From the NCBI GenBank assembly GCA_038207625.1, contig JBBQZO010000004.1, forward strand, positions 62,001 through 126,000: a DNA stretch of 64,000 nt, in the 5' to 3' direction. A model generated the notes under the pieces. It ran no database searches. It was not told where the DNA came from and saw only the letters and a program-made list of their open reading frames with translations. The position numbers and the translations under genes are program-made. Below are positions 45,686 through 53,855 of this stretch, piece by piece. How positions within the stretch are numbered: position 1 is the stretch's first letter; the number at the start of each line of letters is the position of its first letter. Source of the stretch: JBBQZO01 sp038207625 (GTDB taxonomy: Bacteria > Pseudomonadota > Gammaproteobacteria > Burkholderiales > Burkholderiaceae_D).

Positions 45686-46473
45686 CTAAGCCTATCAATC
45701 CGGCGCTCAAGATTGCGGTGCTGGTGTCGCCCGCGCGCCACCCGGTCAGCGGCGTGCCGCTGCGCAGCGCCGGCGACGCCGCCGCGCTCGAACTGGGCCT
45801 GACGCTGGCGCCCCCCGAGCGCCTGACGGTGCTGTGCGCCGGCATGGTCAGCGCGGAAAGCCTGCGCGACTACCTCGGGCTGGGCGCGTGCGCGATCGAG
45901 GTGCTGACCGTGTCCGACGGCGCCGACGTGGCGGGGGCGCTGGTGGCGCGCCTGCAGGGCTTCGACGTGGTGCTGTGCGGCGCGCGCTCGGACGGACAGG
46001 CCGCCTCCGGGATGCTGCCCTATCTGCTGGCCGAAGGCTTATTCATGCCGCTGGTGGGCGACGTGCTGGAAGCGCAGCTGAGCGCGCGCACGCTGACGGT
46101 GCGCCAGTTCCTGCCCAAGGGCATGCGGCGCCGTCTTGCAGTGACATTGCCGGCGCTGCTGACGCTGCACGCGCGCGCCCCGCAAACGCGCCAGTTCGCC
46201 TACGCGCGCGCGACCGTCGGGCGGGTCAACTACGTCGCCAGCGCTGCACTGGGCGGCGCAAGCCCGGCGCCGCTATGGCAGATCGAACCGGCCACGCGCA
46301 GGCCCCGTCCGCTCAAGGCCAAGGTGCTGCAAACGGGCCACAGCCGCATGATCGGTGCGATCGGCGGCGACAGCTCTGCGCGCGCCGGCCAGGTGCTCAA
46401 GGACGGCAGTGCCGAGCAAAAGGCCAGCGCCGTGCTGGCCTATCTGCGCCAACACCGTCTGGTCGATTTTTGA
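45682..46473 (+). CDS. etfB: Electron transfer flavoprotein subunit beta
   Basis: 263 aa. ETF_beta fold: KIAVLVSPARHPVSGVPLRS, DAAALELGLTL, VVLCGARSDGQAASGMLPYLLAE and VTLPALLTLH. The C-terminal ~60 residues diverge from general EtfB. ATGA overlap with etfA supports equimolar synthesis. Dedicated partner of EtfA in the dimethylglycine pathway rather than the housekeeping fatty-acid ETF (inferred from context). Confidence 0.92.
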   Translation: MTKPINPALKIAVLVSPARHPVSGVPLRSAGDAAALELGLTLAPPERLTVLCAGMVSAESLRDYLGLGACAIEVLTVSDGADVAGALVARLQGFDVVLCGARSDGQAASGMLPYLLAEGLFMPLVGDVLEAQLSARTLTVRQFLPKGMRRRLAVTLPALLTLHARAPQTRQFAYARATVGRVNYVASAALGGASPAPLWQIEPATRRPRPLKAKVLQTGHSRMIGAIGGDSSARAGQVLKDGSAEQKASAVLAYLRQHRLVDF

Positions 46474-46492
46474 GTCAGAGGGCCTGCGGCGC

Positions 46493-46909
46493 ATGAATCG
46501 GCAGCTCATTCCGTGGACGATCGACATCGTGCAGCTGGCCACCCGGCTGCGCTGCGCGGGCGGCGCCAGCTATCCGGTGCAGATTGACCTGTCGATCTGC
46601 GCGCTGACGCCGGCCTTCCCGTCCGATATCAGCGAGTGCATGAACTACCAGCCGATCTGCGCCTGGCTGCTCGACGAGTTGCCCTGCCAGGCGCCGCAGC
46701 TGGCGCTGCAAGCGTTATATCGTTTCGTGTTCGGGTTTGACGCGCGCATCACGTCGCTCGCGTTGACGGTGGCGACGCCGCCCGCGTTGGCCGAGGCGCG
46801 CGGCGGGATCAGCCGCACGACGCGATCGCGCTGTCAGCACGAGGACGAGGCGTCCGGCCCGGATTTGTTCCAGGAAACGCGTGAAGCCGGCGACCGTGCC
46901 CGGTTCTGA
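46493..46909 (+). CDS. Small protein, possibly FolB (dihydroneopterin aldolase) fold
   Basis: 138 aa from ATG 46493, 19 bases after etfB, so probably the last gene of the operon. Residues 28-100 run VQIDLSICALTPAFPSDISE then MNYQPICAWL, LALQALYRFVFGFDARITS and LALTVATPPALAE. This resembles the T-fold of FolB (strand, D-x-x-x-x-x-x-Y, two helices, strand ending K/T-P-x-A-L). The catalytic residues of a true aldolase cannot be confirmed by eye. A pterin/folate-binding role would fit a pathway that makes methylene-THF. The last ~35 residues are Arg/Glu-rich and unlike the fold. Could also be unrelated. Confidence 0.5.
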   Translation: MNRQLIPWTIDIVQLATRLRCAGGASYPVQIDLSICALTPAFPSDISECMNYQPICAWLLDELPCQAPQLALQALYRFVFGFDARITSLALTVATPPALAEARGGISRTTRSRCQHEDEASGPDLFQETREAGDRARF

Positions 46910-47292
46910 TGCAAGCATTTGAACAGAGTAGAAACCGGGGACCGCTGTTACAAGGCAATCAATTGCCACGATGCACGGATCTGCCCAATAACGAAAACGG
47001 GGATAGATCCCTGTTTCAAAGCAATCAAGCGAAACCGGGGACAGATCCCTGTTTTGAAGCAATCAAGTGCTCAGATAGTCAGAATTGCGGCAGTTTTCAG
47101 GGCCAGTCCCGTGCGTCGCGGTGTTTGAGCGCAGGCGGTAGACTTGCTTTTCATGTCATTTAATTGACGTGGATCAAGGCCTCGGATAGCATCGTCATGC
47201 ACGCACCGCTTGCCGCGCCATGCGCGTCGGGTGCCATGCCGCCAACCCAGCATGGACCCGCTGGTCCGCCTTGTCGAAATGAAGGAAGTAGC
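46910..47292. other. Intergenic region with repeats, upstream of the GbdR-like gene
   Basis: About 380 bases with lower GC than the surroundings. It holds the 38-bp REP-like repeats (46931-47068). An AT-richer stretch around 47130-47170 may be the promoter of the regulator. GAAGGAAG at 47281-47288 is the regulator's ribosome site. Confidence 0.5.
46931..47068. repeat. REP-like repeats with imperfect palindrome
   Basis: Two adjacent 38-bp units (46993-47030 and 47031-47068) and a shorter, more diverged copy (46931-46965). Each has a GAAAxCGGGG...CCCTGTTT imperfect palindrome followed by GCAATCAAG. The palindrome resembles REP elements found scattered in proteobacterial genomes and mobilised by RAYT transposases; no transposase is in the window. 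Confidence 0.8.
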
Positions 47293-48297
47293 ATGTTGTC
47301 GCCGCCCACCGTTACGCACTTCGCTTTCCTGACGCTGGAAAACTATTCGATGATCGCGTTTTCGAACGCAATCGAAGTGCTGCGCATGGCCAACTACATC
47401 AGCGGCCAGACCTTGTACCGCTGGTCTGTGGTCAGCCTGGACGGTCTGCCCGCGTGCGCCAGCAACGGCTTGCCGGTCACCCCCACGCTGACACTCGAGC
47501 AAGCCGGGCGCCCGGATGCGCTGTTCGTGTGCGGCGGCGTGAATATCGGCGCGGTGGCCGACGCGCGTGTGAGCGCGGCGCTGCAACGGCTTGCGCGCGA
47601 GGGCGTGATGCTGGGCGGCGTATGCACGGGCAGCTACGCGCTGGTCAAGGCCGGGCTGGTCAACGGCTACCGCTGCGCGATCCACTGGGAAAACATCGCC
47701 GCCCTGCGCGAAGAGTTTTCCAAGGTGATCTTCACCGAAGGCCTGTTCGCGGCCGATCGCGACCGCACCACCTGCTCGGGCGGCACCGCACCGATCCACA
47801 TGATGCTGCACCTGACGGCGGCGCGCTACGGCGCCAAGCTGGCCGACGCGATTTCTGCCCAATTTATTCTGGGGCGGATCCGCCAGGCCGACCACCAGCA
47901 GCACATTCCGGTGGCCGCGCGACTGGGCTTTAGCCGCAAGGAGCTGACCCACGCGTCGGCGCTGATGGAAAGCCATATCGAGGAGCCGCTGCCGATGGAG
48001 CAGATCGCGCGCGAAGTCGGGCTGTCGCTGCGCCAGTTGCAGCGCATGTTCAAGTTTTACATGCACTCGTCGCCGATCCAGTATTACCTGCAACTGCGCT
48101 TGCGGCGTGCGCGCGAACTGCTATCGCAGAGCGCGATGTCGATCATGAGCGTGACGGTGGCCTGCGGCTTTCAGTCATCCTGCCACTTCAGCAAAGCCTA
48201 CCGCGAGCAGTTCGGTCATGCGCCCAGTGCGGAGCGGCGCGCCAAGGCGTCGGTACTGTCCGCGCCTGCGCGGGGCGCCAGCGCGCCGCTCGGCTGA
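47293..48297 (+). CDS. gbdR: GbdR-like regulator of glycine betaine catabolism (DJ-1/PfpI + AraC)
   Basis: 334 aa from ATG 47293 with GAAGGAAG upstream; the frame extends to 47164 without support. N-terminal DJ-1/PfpI-like sensor: HFAFLTLENYSMIAFSNAIE then VLRMANYISGQTLYRW, the pattern seen in GbdR and CdhR; GVCTGSYALVKAGLVNGYRC. C-terminal AraC HTH: MEQIAREVGLSLRQLQRMF and SIMSVTVACGFQSSCHFSKAY. GbdR activates gbc, dgc and sox genes on sensing betaine or dimethylglycine. Placement just after the dgc-etf genes supports the name; the exact paralogue (GbdR or SouR) is not certain. Confidence 0.8.
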   Translation: MLSPPTVTHFAFLTLENYSMIAFSNAIEVLRMANYISGQTLYRWSVVSLDGLPACASNGLPVTPTLTLEQAGRPDALFVCGGVNIGAVADARVSAALQRLAREGVMLGGVCTGSYALVKAGLVNGYRCAIHWENIAALREEFSKVIFTEGLFAADRDRTTCSGGTAPIHMMLHLTAARYGAKLADAISAQFILGRIRQADHQQHIPVAARLGFSRKELTHASALMESHIEEPLPMEQIAREVGLSLRQLQRMFKFYMHSSPIQYYLQLRLRRARELLSQSAMSIMSVTVACGFQSSCHFSKAYREQFGHAPSAERRAKASVLSAPARGASAPLG

Positions 48298-48634
48298 ACG
48301 GCGGCGCGCGCCGGCCAGGCTGGCGGTCGCGCGTCTTTACGCGGCTTTCCACGAAGCGCCAAACTGCGCGTCAATGGCGCGCTTTATCGATGCTTAGCGC
48401 GTCGTTTACCCTTCTATACTGAGTCCATCCCCTTCGTGCCGATCCGAGCCGGATCGACCGTCCGACATCCGGATCATGGCTGATTCCCAATGTGTACCTC
48501 GCGTTACATCTTCTACATTGCGTTACACGCCAGATGGCGTCTACGGCAAAAGAATGCGGGGATGATGTCGATATGGGGTCACCGGTGAGTACCTCGATCC
48601 AGGTGTTGGTGCCTTTATTATCAAGGAGAAAGTG
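48298..48634. other. Intergenic region before the Gly/Ala-rich protein gene
   Basis: About 340 bases. AAGGAG at 48623-48628 serves the downstream gene. The stretch 48400-48530 is AT-richer than average and probably contains its promoter. Nothing else was recognised. Confidence 0.35.
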
Positions 48635-49318
48635 ATGGCAATCGATAGCGTTGGAAGCAATACAAACCTGAGCGCGACTCAGCTATTTGGCACAACGAGC
48701 GCGCCTGTGCGTTCCCAGGACACGGACGGCGACGGCGACGGTAGTCGCGTGGCCGGTCCCGGTGGTGGCAAGATTGCGAATGCCATCGGATTGGCGCTGT
48801 CGCAGTTGGGTATCACGCCGGCCAACGGTACCGCGGCAAGCAGCAGCGCGACCGACGGCACGGGCGCGGCGGCAGCTGCGGGCCAGGATCCGCAACAGGC
48901 CGCTTCCGCCTTTGCGCACGCGCTGTTCGCCGCGATCCACGGCCAGATCGGCGCCCAAGGCGGCACCGACACCACCGCTGCAGGGGCGGATTCGGGCGCG
49001 CCGGTTGCGCATCACCACCATCGCGGCGGTGGCGCTGGCAGCAAAGTCGAGAGCGGACTGCAGAACCTGATCCAGCAACTGAGCTCGGGCGCCGGCACCG
49101 GCACCGGTACCTCTGCGAGCGGCACAGCGGCGCCGGCGAGCGGTACAGCGGGCACTGCGGGCGATGCGTTGGCCACCTTGCAGTCCACCTTTGACAGTTT
49201 GCTCAGCGCCAACGGCGGCACCGGCGGCAAAGCGACCTTGACCAATTTTCTGCAAACCCTGGCGCAGGACTTGCAGGGAGCGTCCAGTGCTGGCAACGCC
49301 GTTAGCACCAAGGCATGA
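48635..49318 (+). CDS. Hypothetical Gly/Ala/Ser/Thr-rich protein
   Basis: 227 aa from ATG 48635 with AAGGAG. Not recognised. No signal peptide. Composition is low-complexity: a DTDGDGDGS acidic segment (31-39, calcium-loop-like), long Ala/Gly/Thr-rich spans (GTGTGTSASGTAAPASG), and a HHHHRGGG patch. Amphipathic helices (KIANAIGLALSQLGI, AFAHALFAAIHGQI, KVESGLQNLIQQLSS, TLTNFLQTLAQDLQG) punctuate these. A secreted or surface role through a leaderless route is possible. Strong ribosome site and clean codon bias support a real gene. Confidence 0.6.
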   Translation: MAIDSVGSNTNLSATQLFGTTSAPVRSQDTDGDGDGSRVAGPGGGKIANAIGLALSQLGITPANGTAASSSATDGTGAAAAAGQDPQQAASAFAHALFAAIHGQIGAQGGTDTTAAGADSGAPVAHHHHRGGGAGSKVESGLQNLIQQLSSGAGTGTGTSASGTAAPASGTAGTAGDALATLQSTFDSLLSANGGTGGKATLTNFLQTLAQDLQGASSAGNAVSTKA

Positions 49319-49719
49319 TGATGCTGACATCGACAGGCGGCGCGGCCCGGCGTTGTTGACCGCCAAGGCGGCAGGGCGCCGAGCGCCTGTCGGGGCACTG
49401 TGTGCTGCGCAGGCGCAATGATGTCAGGCAGGCGTGCCGGTGGCCTGGTGGGCGGCTGAACCTCGAGGCTCAGCGTATCGTCCAACGGTGGGCGGGCGGA
49501 CCTTGAGGTCGATTGTGTCGTCCAACGGTGGGTGGGCGAACCTTGAGGTCGATTGTGTCGTCCAACGGTGGGCGCTGCGGCGTCGCGCCGTGCGCCTCGT
49601 GCGTCGCCCTGTTCGGGTTCTCGCAATCGGTCGGGCCGCGCGATTTGCAGTTTGCCCGCGCGGGACTGCGCTAAAGACGCTACACTTGTTGTTGCCCACT
49701 TTTCAACGATACACAGGTA
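49319..49719. other. Intergenic region with 40-bp tandem repeats
   Basis: About 400 bases between the Gly/Ala-rich gene and DUF2844. The main feature is the three-copy 40-bp repeat (49451-49570). No RNA gene or clear terminator was seen. Confidence 0.45.
49451..49570. repeat. 40-bp tandem repeat, three copies
   Basis: Units 49451-49490, 49491-49530 and 49531-49570. The second and third are nearly identical (start GGCGGGCG or GGTGGGCG, both containing CTTGAGGTCGATTGTG), and all three end TCGTCCAACGGTG. The first is more diverged. Noncoding as far as can be judged; could be a minisatellite or protein-binding array upstream of DUF2844-DUF3443. Confidence 0.9.
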
Positions 49720-50181
49720 ATGAATACAGGAATGACGATGCGCCGCCTACTCGCACTACTTATACTGCTGGCGCCGTGCGCCAGCAGTTACGCCACGCTC
49801 GGCGCCGCTGCGAGCGATTTCTCTAACGAGCTGGCCCGTATCAAACCGCGCCAGCTCGCTGCGGCGACAGCAAACTACCAGATCAACGAGTCGACGCTGC
49901 AGGGCGGCACCGTGGTGCGCGAATACCTCGCGCCGGGCGGGACGGTGTTCGCGGTCAGCTGGAGCGGACCGTTCCTGCCCGATTTACGTACTTTGCTCGG
50001 CAAACACTTCAGCACGCTCACTGCCGAGACGGCCAAGGCGCCCAAGGCCGGTCATTCGCAGCTGCAACTGGAGCGCCCCGATGTCGTGATCGAGTCGGGC
50101 GGGCACATGCGCGCCTATGTCGGGCGGGCGTGGATACCCGGCGCCTTTCCTGCCGGCGTGACACCGGACGATATTCAATGA
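49720..50181 (+). CDS. DUF2844 family exported protein
   Basis: 153 aa from ATG 49720; internal ATGs at 49732 and 49738 are alternatives. Signal peptide ends near SSYA. The TLGAAASDF start of the mature part and VREYLAPGGTVFAVSWSGPFLPDL are characteristic of DUF2844. Function unknown. It overlaps the DUF3443 gene by 4 bases; this pair is conserved in Burkholderiales, suggesting a joint envelope role. Confidence 0.85.
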   Translation: MNTGMTMRRLLALLILLAPCASSYATLGAAASDFSNELARIKPRQLAAATANYQINESTLQGGTVVREYLAPGGTVFAVSWSGPFLPDLRTLLGKHFSTLTAETAKAPKAGHSQLQLERPDVVIESGGHMRAYVGRAWIPGAFPAGVTPDDIQ

Positions 50182-51680
50182 AGCGCCCACTGATGATGTC
50201 AATCTTGTCTGCCTGTTTGCGCAACCGGCGCGCCAGCGCGATCGGCGCGAGCCTGTTGTTGCTTGCCGGCTGCGGTGGCGGTGGGGGCGGCGCCAGTGCC
50301 GGATCCGGCGCCGTTGTGACGCCGCCCGCTGTCGTGGTGAGCGTCAGCGCAACGCCGGCCAACGTGACGGTCGGGCAGCCTATCAGCGTGAGCTGGAACG
50401 CCAGCAACGTCGGCAGCGCCACGTGCGACGCGTCCGGCGCCTGGAGTGGCAAAGTGGCCAGTTCGGGCAGCCAAACGTTCACTGCACTGGTGCCCGGTAC
50501 CGTGAGCTACACGCTGACGTGCGCGAGTGTGTCCAATACGGCCAGCGTACTCGTCAGCGCCGCCGGCGCGGTTGCCAACAACGCCGTCGCGATGCAGATC
50601 GACAGCGGCCCGGTGGCCGGTGCCAACGCGATCAATGTGCCCTTCGTGACCGTCACCGTGTGCCGCCCCGGTACCAGCACCTGCCAGACGATCGACCATG
50701 TGATGGTCGATACGGGCTCGTTTGGCCTGCGCCTGATCGGGCCCTTGAATGCGTCGCTGGGCTTGCCGGCGGTGAATGCGTCATCGGGCGCGCCGGCCGG
50801 CGAGTGCGGTCAGTTCGTCAGCGGCTATACCTGGGGCAGCGTGCAGCTGGCCGACGTCAAGATCGGCGGCGAAACGGCGACAAATCAGTCGATCCAGCTG
50901 ATCAACGGGGGCGGCTTCGCCGCCGCGCCGAGCGCCTGCACCAACGTTGGTCAGAACCTTGGCACGGTCGCGTCGCTGGGCGCCAACGGCATTCTGGGCG
51001 TGGGGCTGTTCAAGGAAGATTGCGGTTCGAGTTGTGCGCAAAGCGTGGTGCCGGCCACGTACTACGCTTGCTCCGGTGGGAGCTGCGTTGGTAGCAGCAT
51101 GCCGCTGGCGCGCCAGGTCAGCAATCCGGTCGTCGCGTTTGCCAACGACAATAACGGCGTCTTGCTGGTCATGCCGGCGGTCCCGCATGGCGGCGTGGCA
51201 TCGTTGAGTGGAACGCTGATCTTCGGCATCGGGACCCAGGCCAACAACACGATACTGTCGGAGACGCGTTACCTGGCCAACACCAACGGCGACTTTACCA
51301 CCAGCTACAATGGCAGCACCTCGACGGCAAGCTTTATCGATAGCGGCTCGAACGCGCTGTACTTCACTGACCGCGCGTTGCGCCAGTGTACCTTGAGCAC
51401 CGGTTTCTACTGCCCGCTCACGCCCGTCAACCTCAGTGCAAACAACTCGGCGTTCGATGGCAGCAAATCGGGCGCGGTTAGTTTCTATGTCGAAAGCGTC
51501 GATGACCTGGCCGCCCCGATCATGGCTGCTTCGGTGGGCGGCACCAATGGCAGCCATCTGCGCCTGTCGAGCAGCAGCGCATTCGATTGGGGCATGCCAT
51601 TTTTCTTCGGCCGGCGGGTGTTTGTCGGTTTCGACCTGCCCGGCCGACCTGGCAACGTCGGGCCGTATTGGGCTTACTAA
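50178..51680 (+). CDS. DUF3443 family lipoprotein
   Basis: 500 aa from ATG 50178 (ATGA overlap with DUF2844; an upstream frame to 50130 ignores the coupling). The lipobox LLLLAGC is followed by a glycine run. Next is an Ig-like segment (VVVSVSATPANVTVGQPISV, about 50-120). Then the DUF3443 body follows, with IDHVMVDTGSFGLRLI, an aspartyl-protease-like D-T-G, and a second ASFIDSGSNALYF that gives D-S-G. These resemble the two half-sites of a pepsin-like fold, though activity is unproven. Many paired cysteines suggest disulfides. Confidence 0.85.
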   Translation: MKRPLMMSILSACLRNRRASAIGASLLLLAGCGGGGGGASAGSGAVVTPPAVVVSVSATPANVTVGQPISVSWNASNVGSATCDASGAWSGKVASSGSQTFTALVPGTVSYTLTCASVSNTASVLVSAAGAVANNAVAMQIDSGPVAGANAINVPFVTVTVCRPGTSTCQTIDHVMVDTGSFGLRLIGPLNASLGLPAVNASSGAPAGECGQFVSGYTWGSVQLADVKIGGETATNQSIQLINGGGFAAAPSACTNVGQNLGTVASLGANGILGVGLFKEDCGSSCAQSVVPATYYACSGGSCVGSSMPLARQVSNPVVAFANDNNGVLLVMPAVPHGGVASLSGTLIFGIGTQANNTILSETRYLANTNGDFTTSYNGSTSTASFIDSGSNALYFTDRALRQCTLSTGFYCPLTPVNLSANNSAFDGSKSGAVSFYVESVDDLAAPIMAASVGGTNGSHLRLSSSSAFDWGMPFFFGRRVFVGFDLPGRPGNVGPYWAY

Positions 51681-51843
51681 GGACCATGCCCGGCACGGCG
51701 CAGGCGCTCTGGCCGGGCGAAAATTGGTCGCGTCGAGAGGCAATTGGTCTGGTACAAGCGGATGGGCAGTGTGTGCCTATCCCGTGTCGGCGACACGAAG
51801 CGGCAAGCGCTGGCGCGCCGCCGCAATGTGCGTAGCCTGATAT

Positions 51844-52314
51844 TTAGCGCCGGCGCGGTCCGCGATAGCCGCCACCCCAGCCGCCGCCATGCCAGCTGCG
51901 ACCGATCTCGAAGCTCAGACCCAAGGCCAGCGGCAGCAACAGTGGCTCGTAGTAGTACGGCGAGTAGTACGGCGCGTACGCCGGTTGCTGAACATACACG
52001 GGCTGCTGCACGTAGACTGGCTGCTGCACGTAGACTGGCTGCGGCACGTACTGCGGCGCCACTTCCACCGTCGTTTGTTCGACCCGGCTCACCGACGTCG
52101 CGCCCACTGGCTCGATGCGTGCCGATGGCGCTTGCGCTTCGATGATGCGACCTTGTTCATCGCGATACACCGGCGCCACCGACACGACTTGCCACTGGTA
52201 GGGATCGACGTTGGTGCGCAATGGCGCCACTCCGACATAACGTGGACCGGGCGGCGCGACCACGCAGCCGGCAAGGGTTGCACCCGCGAGCGCGAGCAAA
52301 ATTAAGCGTTTCAT
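51844..52314 (-). CDS. Small lipoprotein with Tyr/Val/Gln repeats
   Basis: 156 aa. The signal ends with the lipobox LAGC (residues 14-17). The N-terminal half (VGVAPLRTNVDPYQWQVVSV) is Slp/YmcB-like and unassigned. Then three PVYVQQ repeats (with a final PAYAPYY) make a Tyr/Pro/Gln-rich stretch, and the Gly/Arg-rich tail ends GYRGPRRR. Likely an envelope lipoprotein of unknown function. Convergent with DUF3443. Confidence 0.65.
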   Translation of the reverse strand: MKRLILLALAGATLAGCVVAPPGPRYVGVAPLRTNVDPYQWQVVSVAPVYRDEQGRIIEAQAPSARIEPVGATSVSRVEQTTVEVAPQYVPQPVYVQQPVYVQQPVYVQQPAYAPYYSPYYYEPLLLPLALGLSFEIGRSWHGGGWGGGYRGPRRR

Positions 52315-52671
52315 GACCGATTCTCCTATTGTCAGTTCACCACTATAGTAAGAAAACGTCGCATGTGTAGCGAATTTACCGGCTGTTACACTCTCGTTGC
52401 CTAACAGCGACAGTCTGGGCGGAAAAGCCCCCTAGTGCCACCCGTTTTCAGGTGTTTGACGACGCACCGCGCGCATGCCGCTGAGTGACCGTTCTCCGAG
52501 TGAAAAGTTCGTGGGCACACCTTGACGCCGATTTAGAGCAATGATCGGCAATCTCGCTACAAGAGATATATTGGCATCGTGCGCACGTCAGTGCGGGCGC
52601 GCCGGGTGCTCAGTGGGTATTCGATCCTGTGAGCTGAGCAACATCGATACTTGCCGTCGGCGAGGTGCATC
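52315..52671. other. Intergenic region upstream of the small coiled-coil/membrane pair
   Basis: About 355 bases separating the divergent lipoprotein and small-protein genes. The stretch 52340-52420 is AT-richer and may carry promoters. GAGGTG just before 52672 is the ribosome site of the next gene. No repeats or RNA recognised. Confidence 0.35.
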
Positions 52672-53040
52672 ATGAGAATCGCGGGTCCCCGCAGTGCCAT
52701 CCTGGCGTGCGCCATCGTCGCGCAGTCGGTCGGCGCGCAGCAGCCACCAAAACTGCCGGCGCCGCCGCCGCCCAAGCAGGCGCCCGCCGAAGTGTATGCG
52801 CGCGACTCGAAAGTGGTCGACTGGCAAGCGCCACAGGAGCCGCTGTTCGGGAAAACCAAGTCGCTGCTCGCCCAGGTGCCTGCTGCCGGTGCGGAACAAG
52901 GCGATCCCAACGCGCGCCGCGCCGAACTGGCCCTGATTGCCTTGCAAACGGAAACCATCAAGACGCTGCTCAAGCGGGTCGACGATCTCGACAGCAGGGT
53001 GCGCCAGCTTGAGGCCAGCGGGCGCGGGAGAGGGCGATGA
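52672..53040 (+). CDS. Small exported protein with Pro-rich and coiled-coil segments
   Basis: 122 aa from ATG 52672. Signal peptide to about residue 24 (SVGAQ). A Pro/Lys-rich stretch follows (PPKLPAPPPPKQAP), then a conserved-looking YARDSKVVDWQAPQEPLFG. A C-terminal helix (ALIALQTETIKTLLKRVDDL...VRQLEA) is likely a coiled coil. Not recognised. It overlaps the downstream membrane protein gene by 4 bases (ATGA), so the two are probably partners. Confidence 0.6.
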   Translation: MRIAGPRSAILACAIVAQSVGAQQPPKLPAPPPPKQAPAEVYARDSKVVDWQAPQEPLFGKTKSLLAQVPAAGAEQGDPNARRAELALIALQTETIKTLLKRVDDLDSRVRQLEASGRGRGR

Positions 53041-53438
53041 ATGCCGCTGTCCAGTCGGCCGACCCGGCCGCCGCGCTCGATGCGGCCCAGGCGGCCATGA
53101 ATGCGGCCGCCAATGGGGCCGGCGCGGCATTGCCGATGACGCAGGCCTGGTCGCCCGCCTTGCTGCAATTTCTGACCATCGCGGTGCTGTCATTCACCTT
53201 TGGCGCGCTGCTGCTGGGCACGCTGCTGCTGTGGCGCTCGAAAGCGCACGCCTCCCAGGTGTTGCGGGTGTTCGGCGTGCTCTCCATCATCGGCATTTCC
53301 GCGCTGTTGCTGGTGGCCGGCTACAGCAATGAGCAGTTGACGCCCATCGTCGGGCTGTTCGGTGCGGTGGCCGGCTATTTGCTCGGCAAGGAGGGCGCTG
53401 GGCCGCCTGAGTCCGGCGCCACGCACCCGACATCCTAG
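53037..53438 (+). CDS. Small membrane protein, two transmembrane helices
   Basis: 133 aa. An Ala-rich N-terminus (AAALDAAQAAMNAAANGAG) precedes two transmembrane helices: FLTIAVLSFTFGALLLGTLLLW and the VLSIIGISALLLVAGY segment. A short Gly-rich third hydrophobic stretch follows (IVGLFGAVAGYLLG). Unrecognised. Coupled to the preceding coiled-coil gene; the pair may form a small membrane complex. Nothing in the sequence indicates its activity. Confidence 0.6.
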   Translation: MNAAVQSADPAAALDAAQAAMNAAANGAGAALPMTQAWSPALLQFLTIAVLSFTFGALLLGTLLLWRSKAHASQVLRVFGVLSIIGISALLLVAGYSNEQLTPIVGLFGAVAGYLLGKEGAGPPESGATHPTS

Positions 53439-53855
53439 GGCGCGGCGCCAGTTCGCCAGTTCGCCTGCCGTGTGAGCGTCGCCTGCCAGCCGCGCACTGC
53501 CGTGGCGCAGACAAGCACGCTCTTCTTGCCGACGCCGAGCACGCCAACCTTGATCGCGCGCGATCGTCCGTTCGCAAAAAAAAGCTGCGGCGCGCGTCGC
53601 CCGGACGTCCATCTATCCGTCGCACTGCAGCGACGCGATTGCTTCCGACTTGTCTAAATACGACCGCGACAAGAACGAAACCGTCGCCCCATTTTGGCTA
53701 TGAAGAAGCTGACGCAGTCAGTCAACAGGATGTCGCAATCGGTCCAGTCCCCGACTATCTTGGCGGGTAAGTTATAGCCTGAAAGATAAGTATCGGGGCG
53801 CCTCCCAAACGGCCCGCCAGGAAAATAATCGCAGCAGACGGCAAGGAGATGAACG
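53439..53855. other. Intergenic region upstream of the DUF1329 operon
   Basis: About 415 bases. AAGGAGA near 53842-53848 is the ribosome site of the DUF1329 gene. The stretch 53640-53800 is AT-richer and likely holds its promoter. No repeat or RNA gene recognised. Confidence 0.35.

Noticed and set aside
46715..47062. Minus-strand frame across the REP-like repeats
   Set aside because: Encoded repeats come from the palindromic DNA; no ribosome site or domain.
46931..47068. Possible CRISPR array
   Set aside because: Only two adjacent 38-bp units plus a diverged copy with no spacer between the first two, and no cas genes.
49451..49570. CRISPR-like repeats
   Set aside because: The 40-bp units abut directly without unique spacers.
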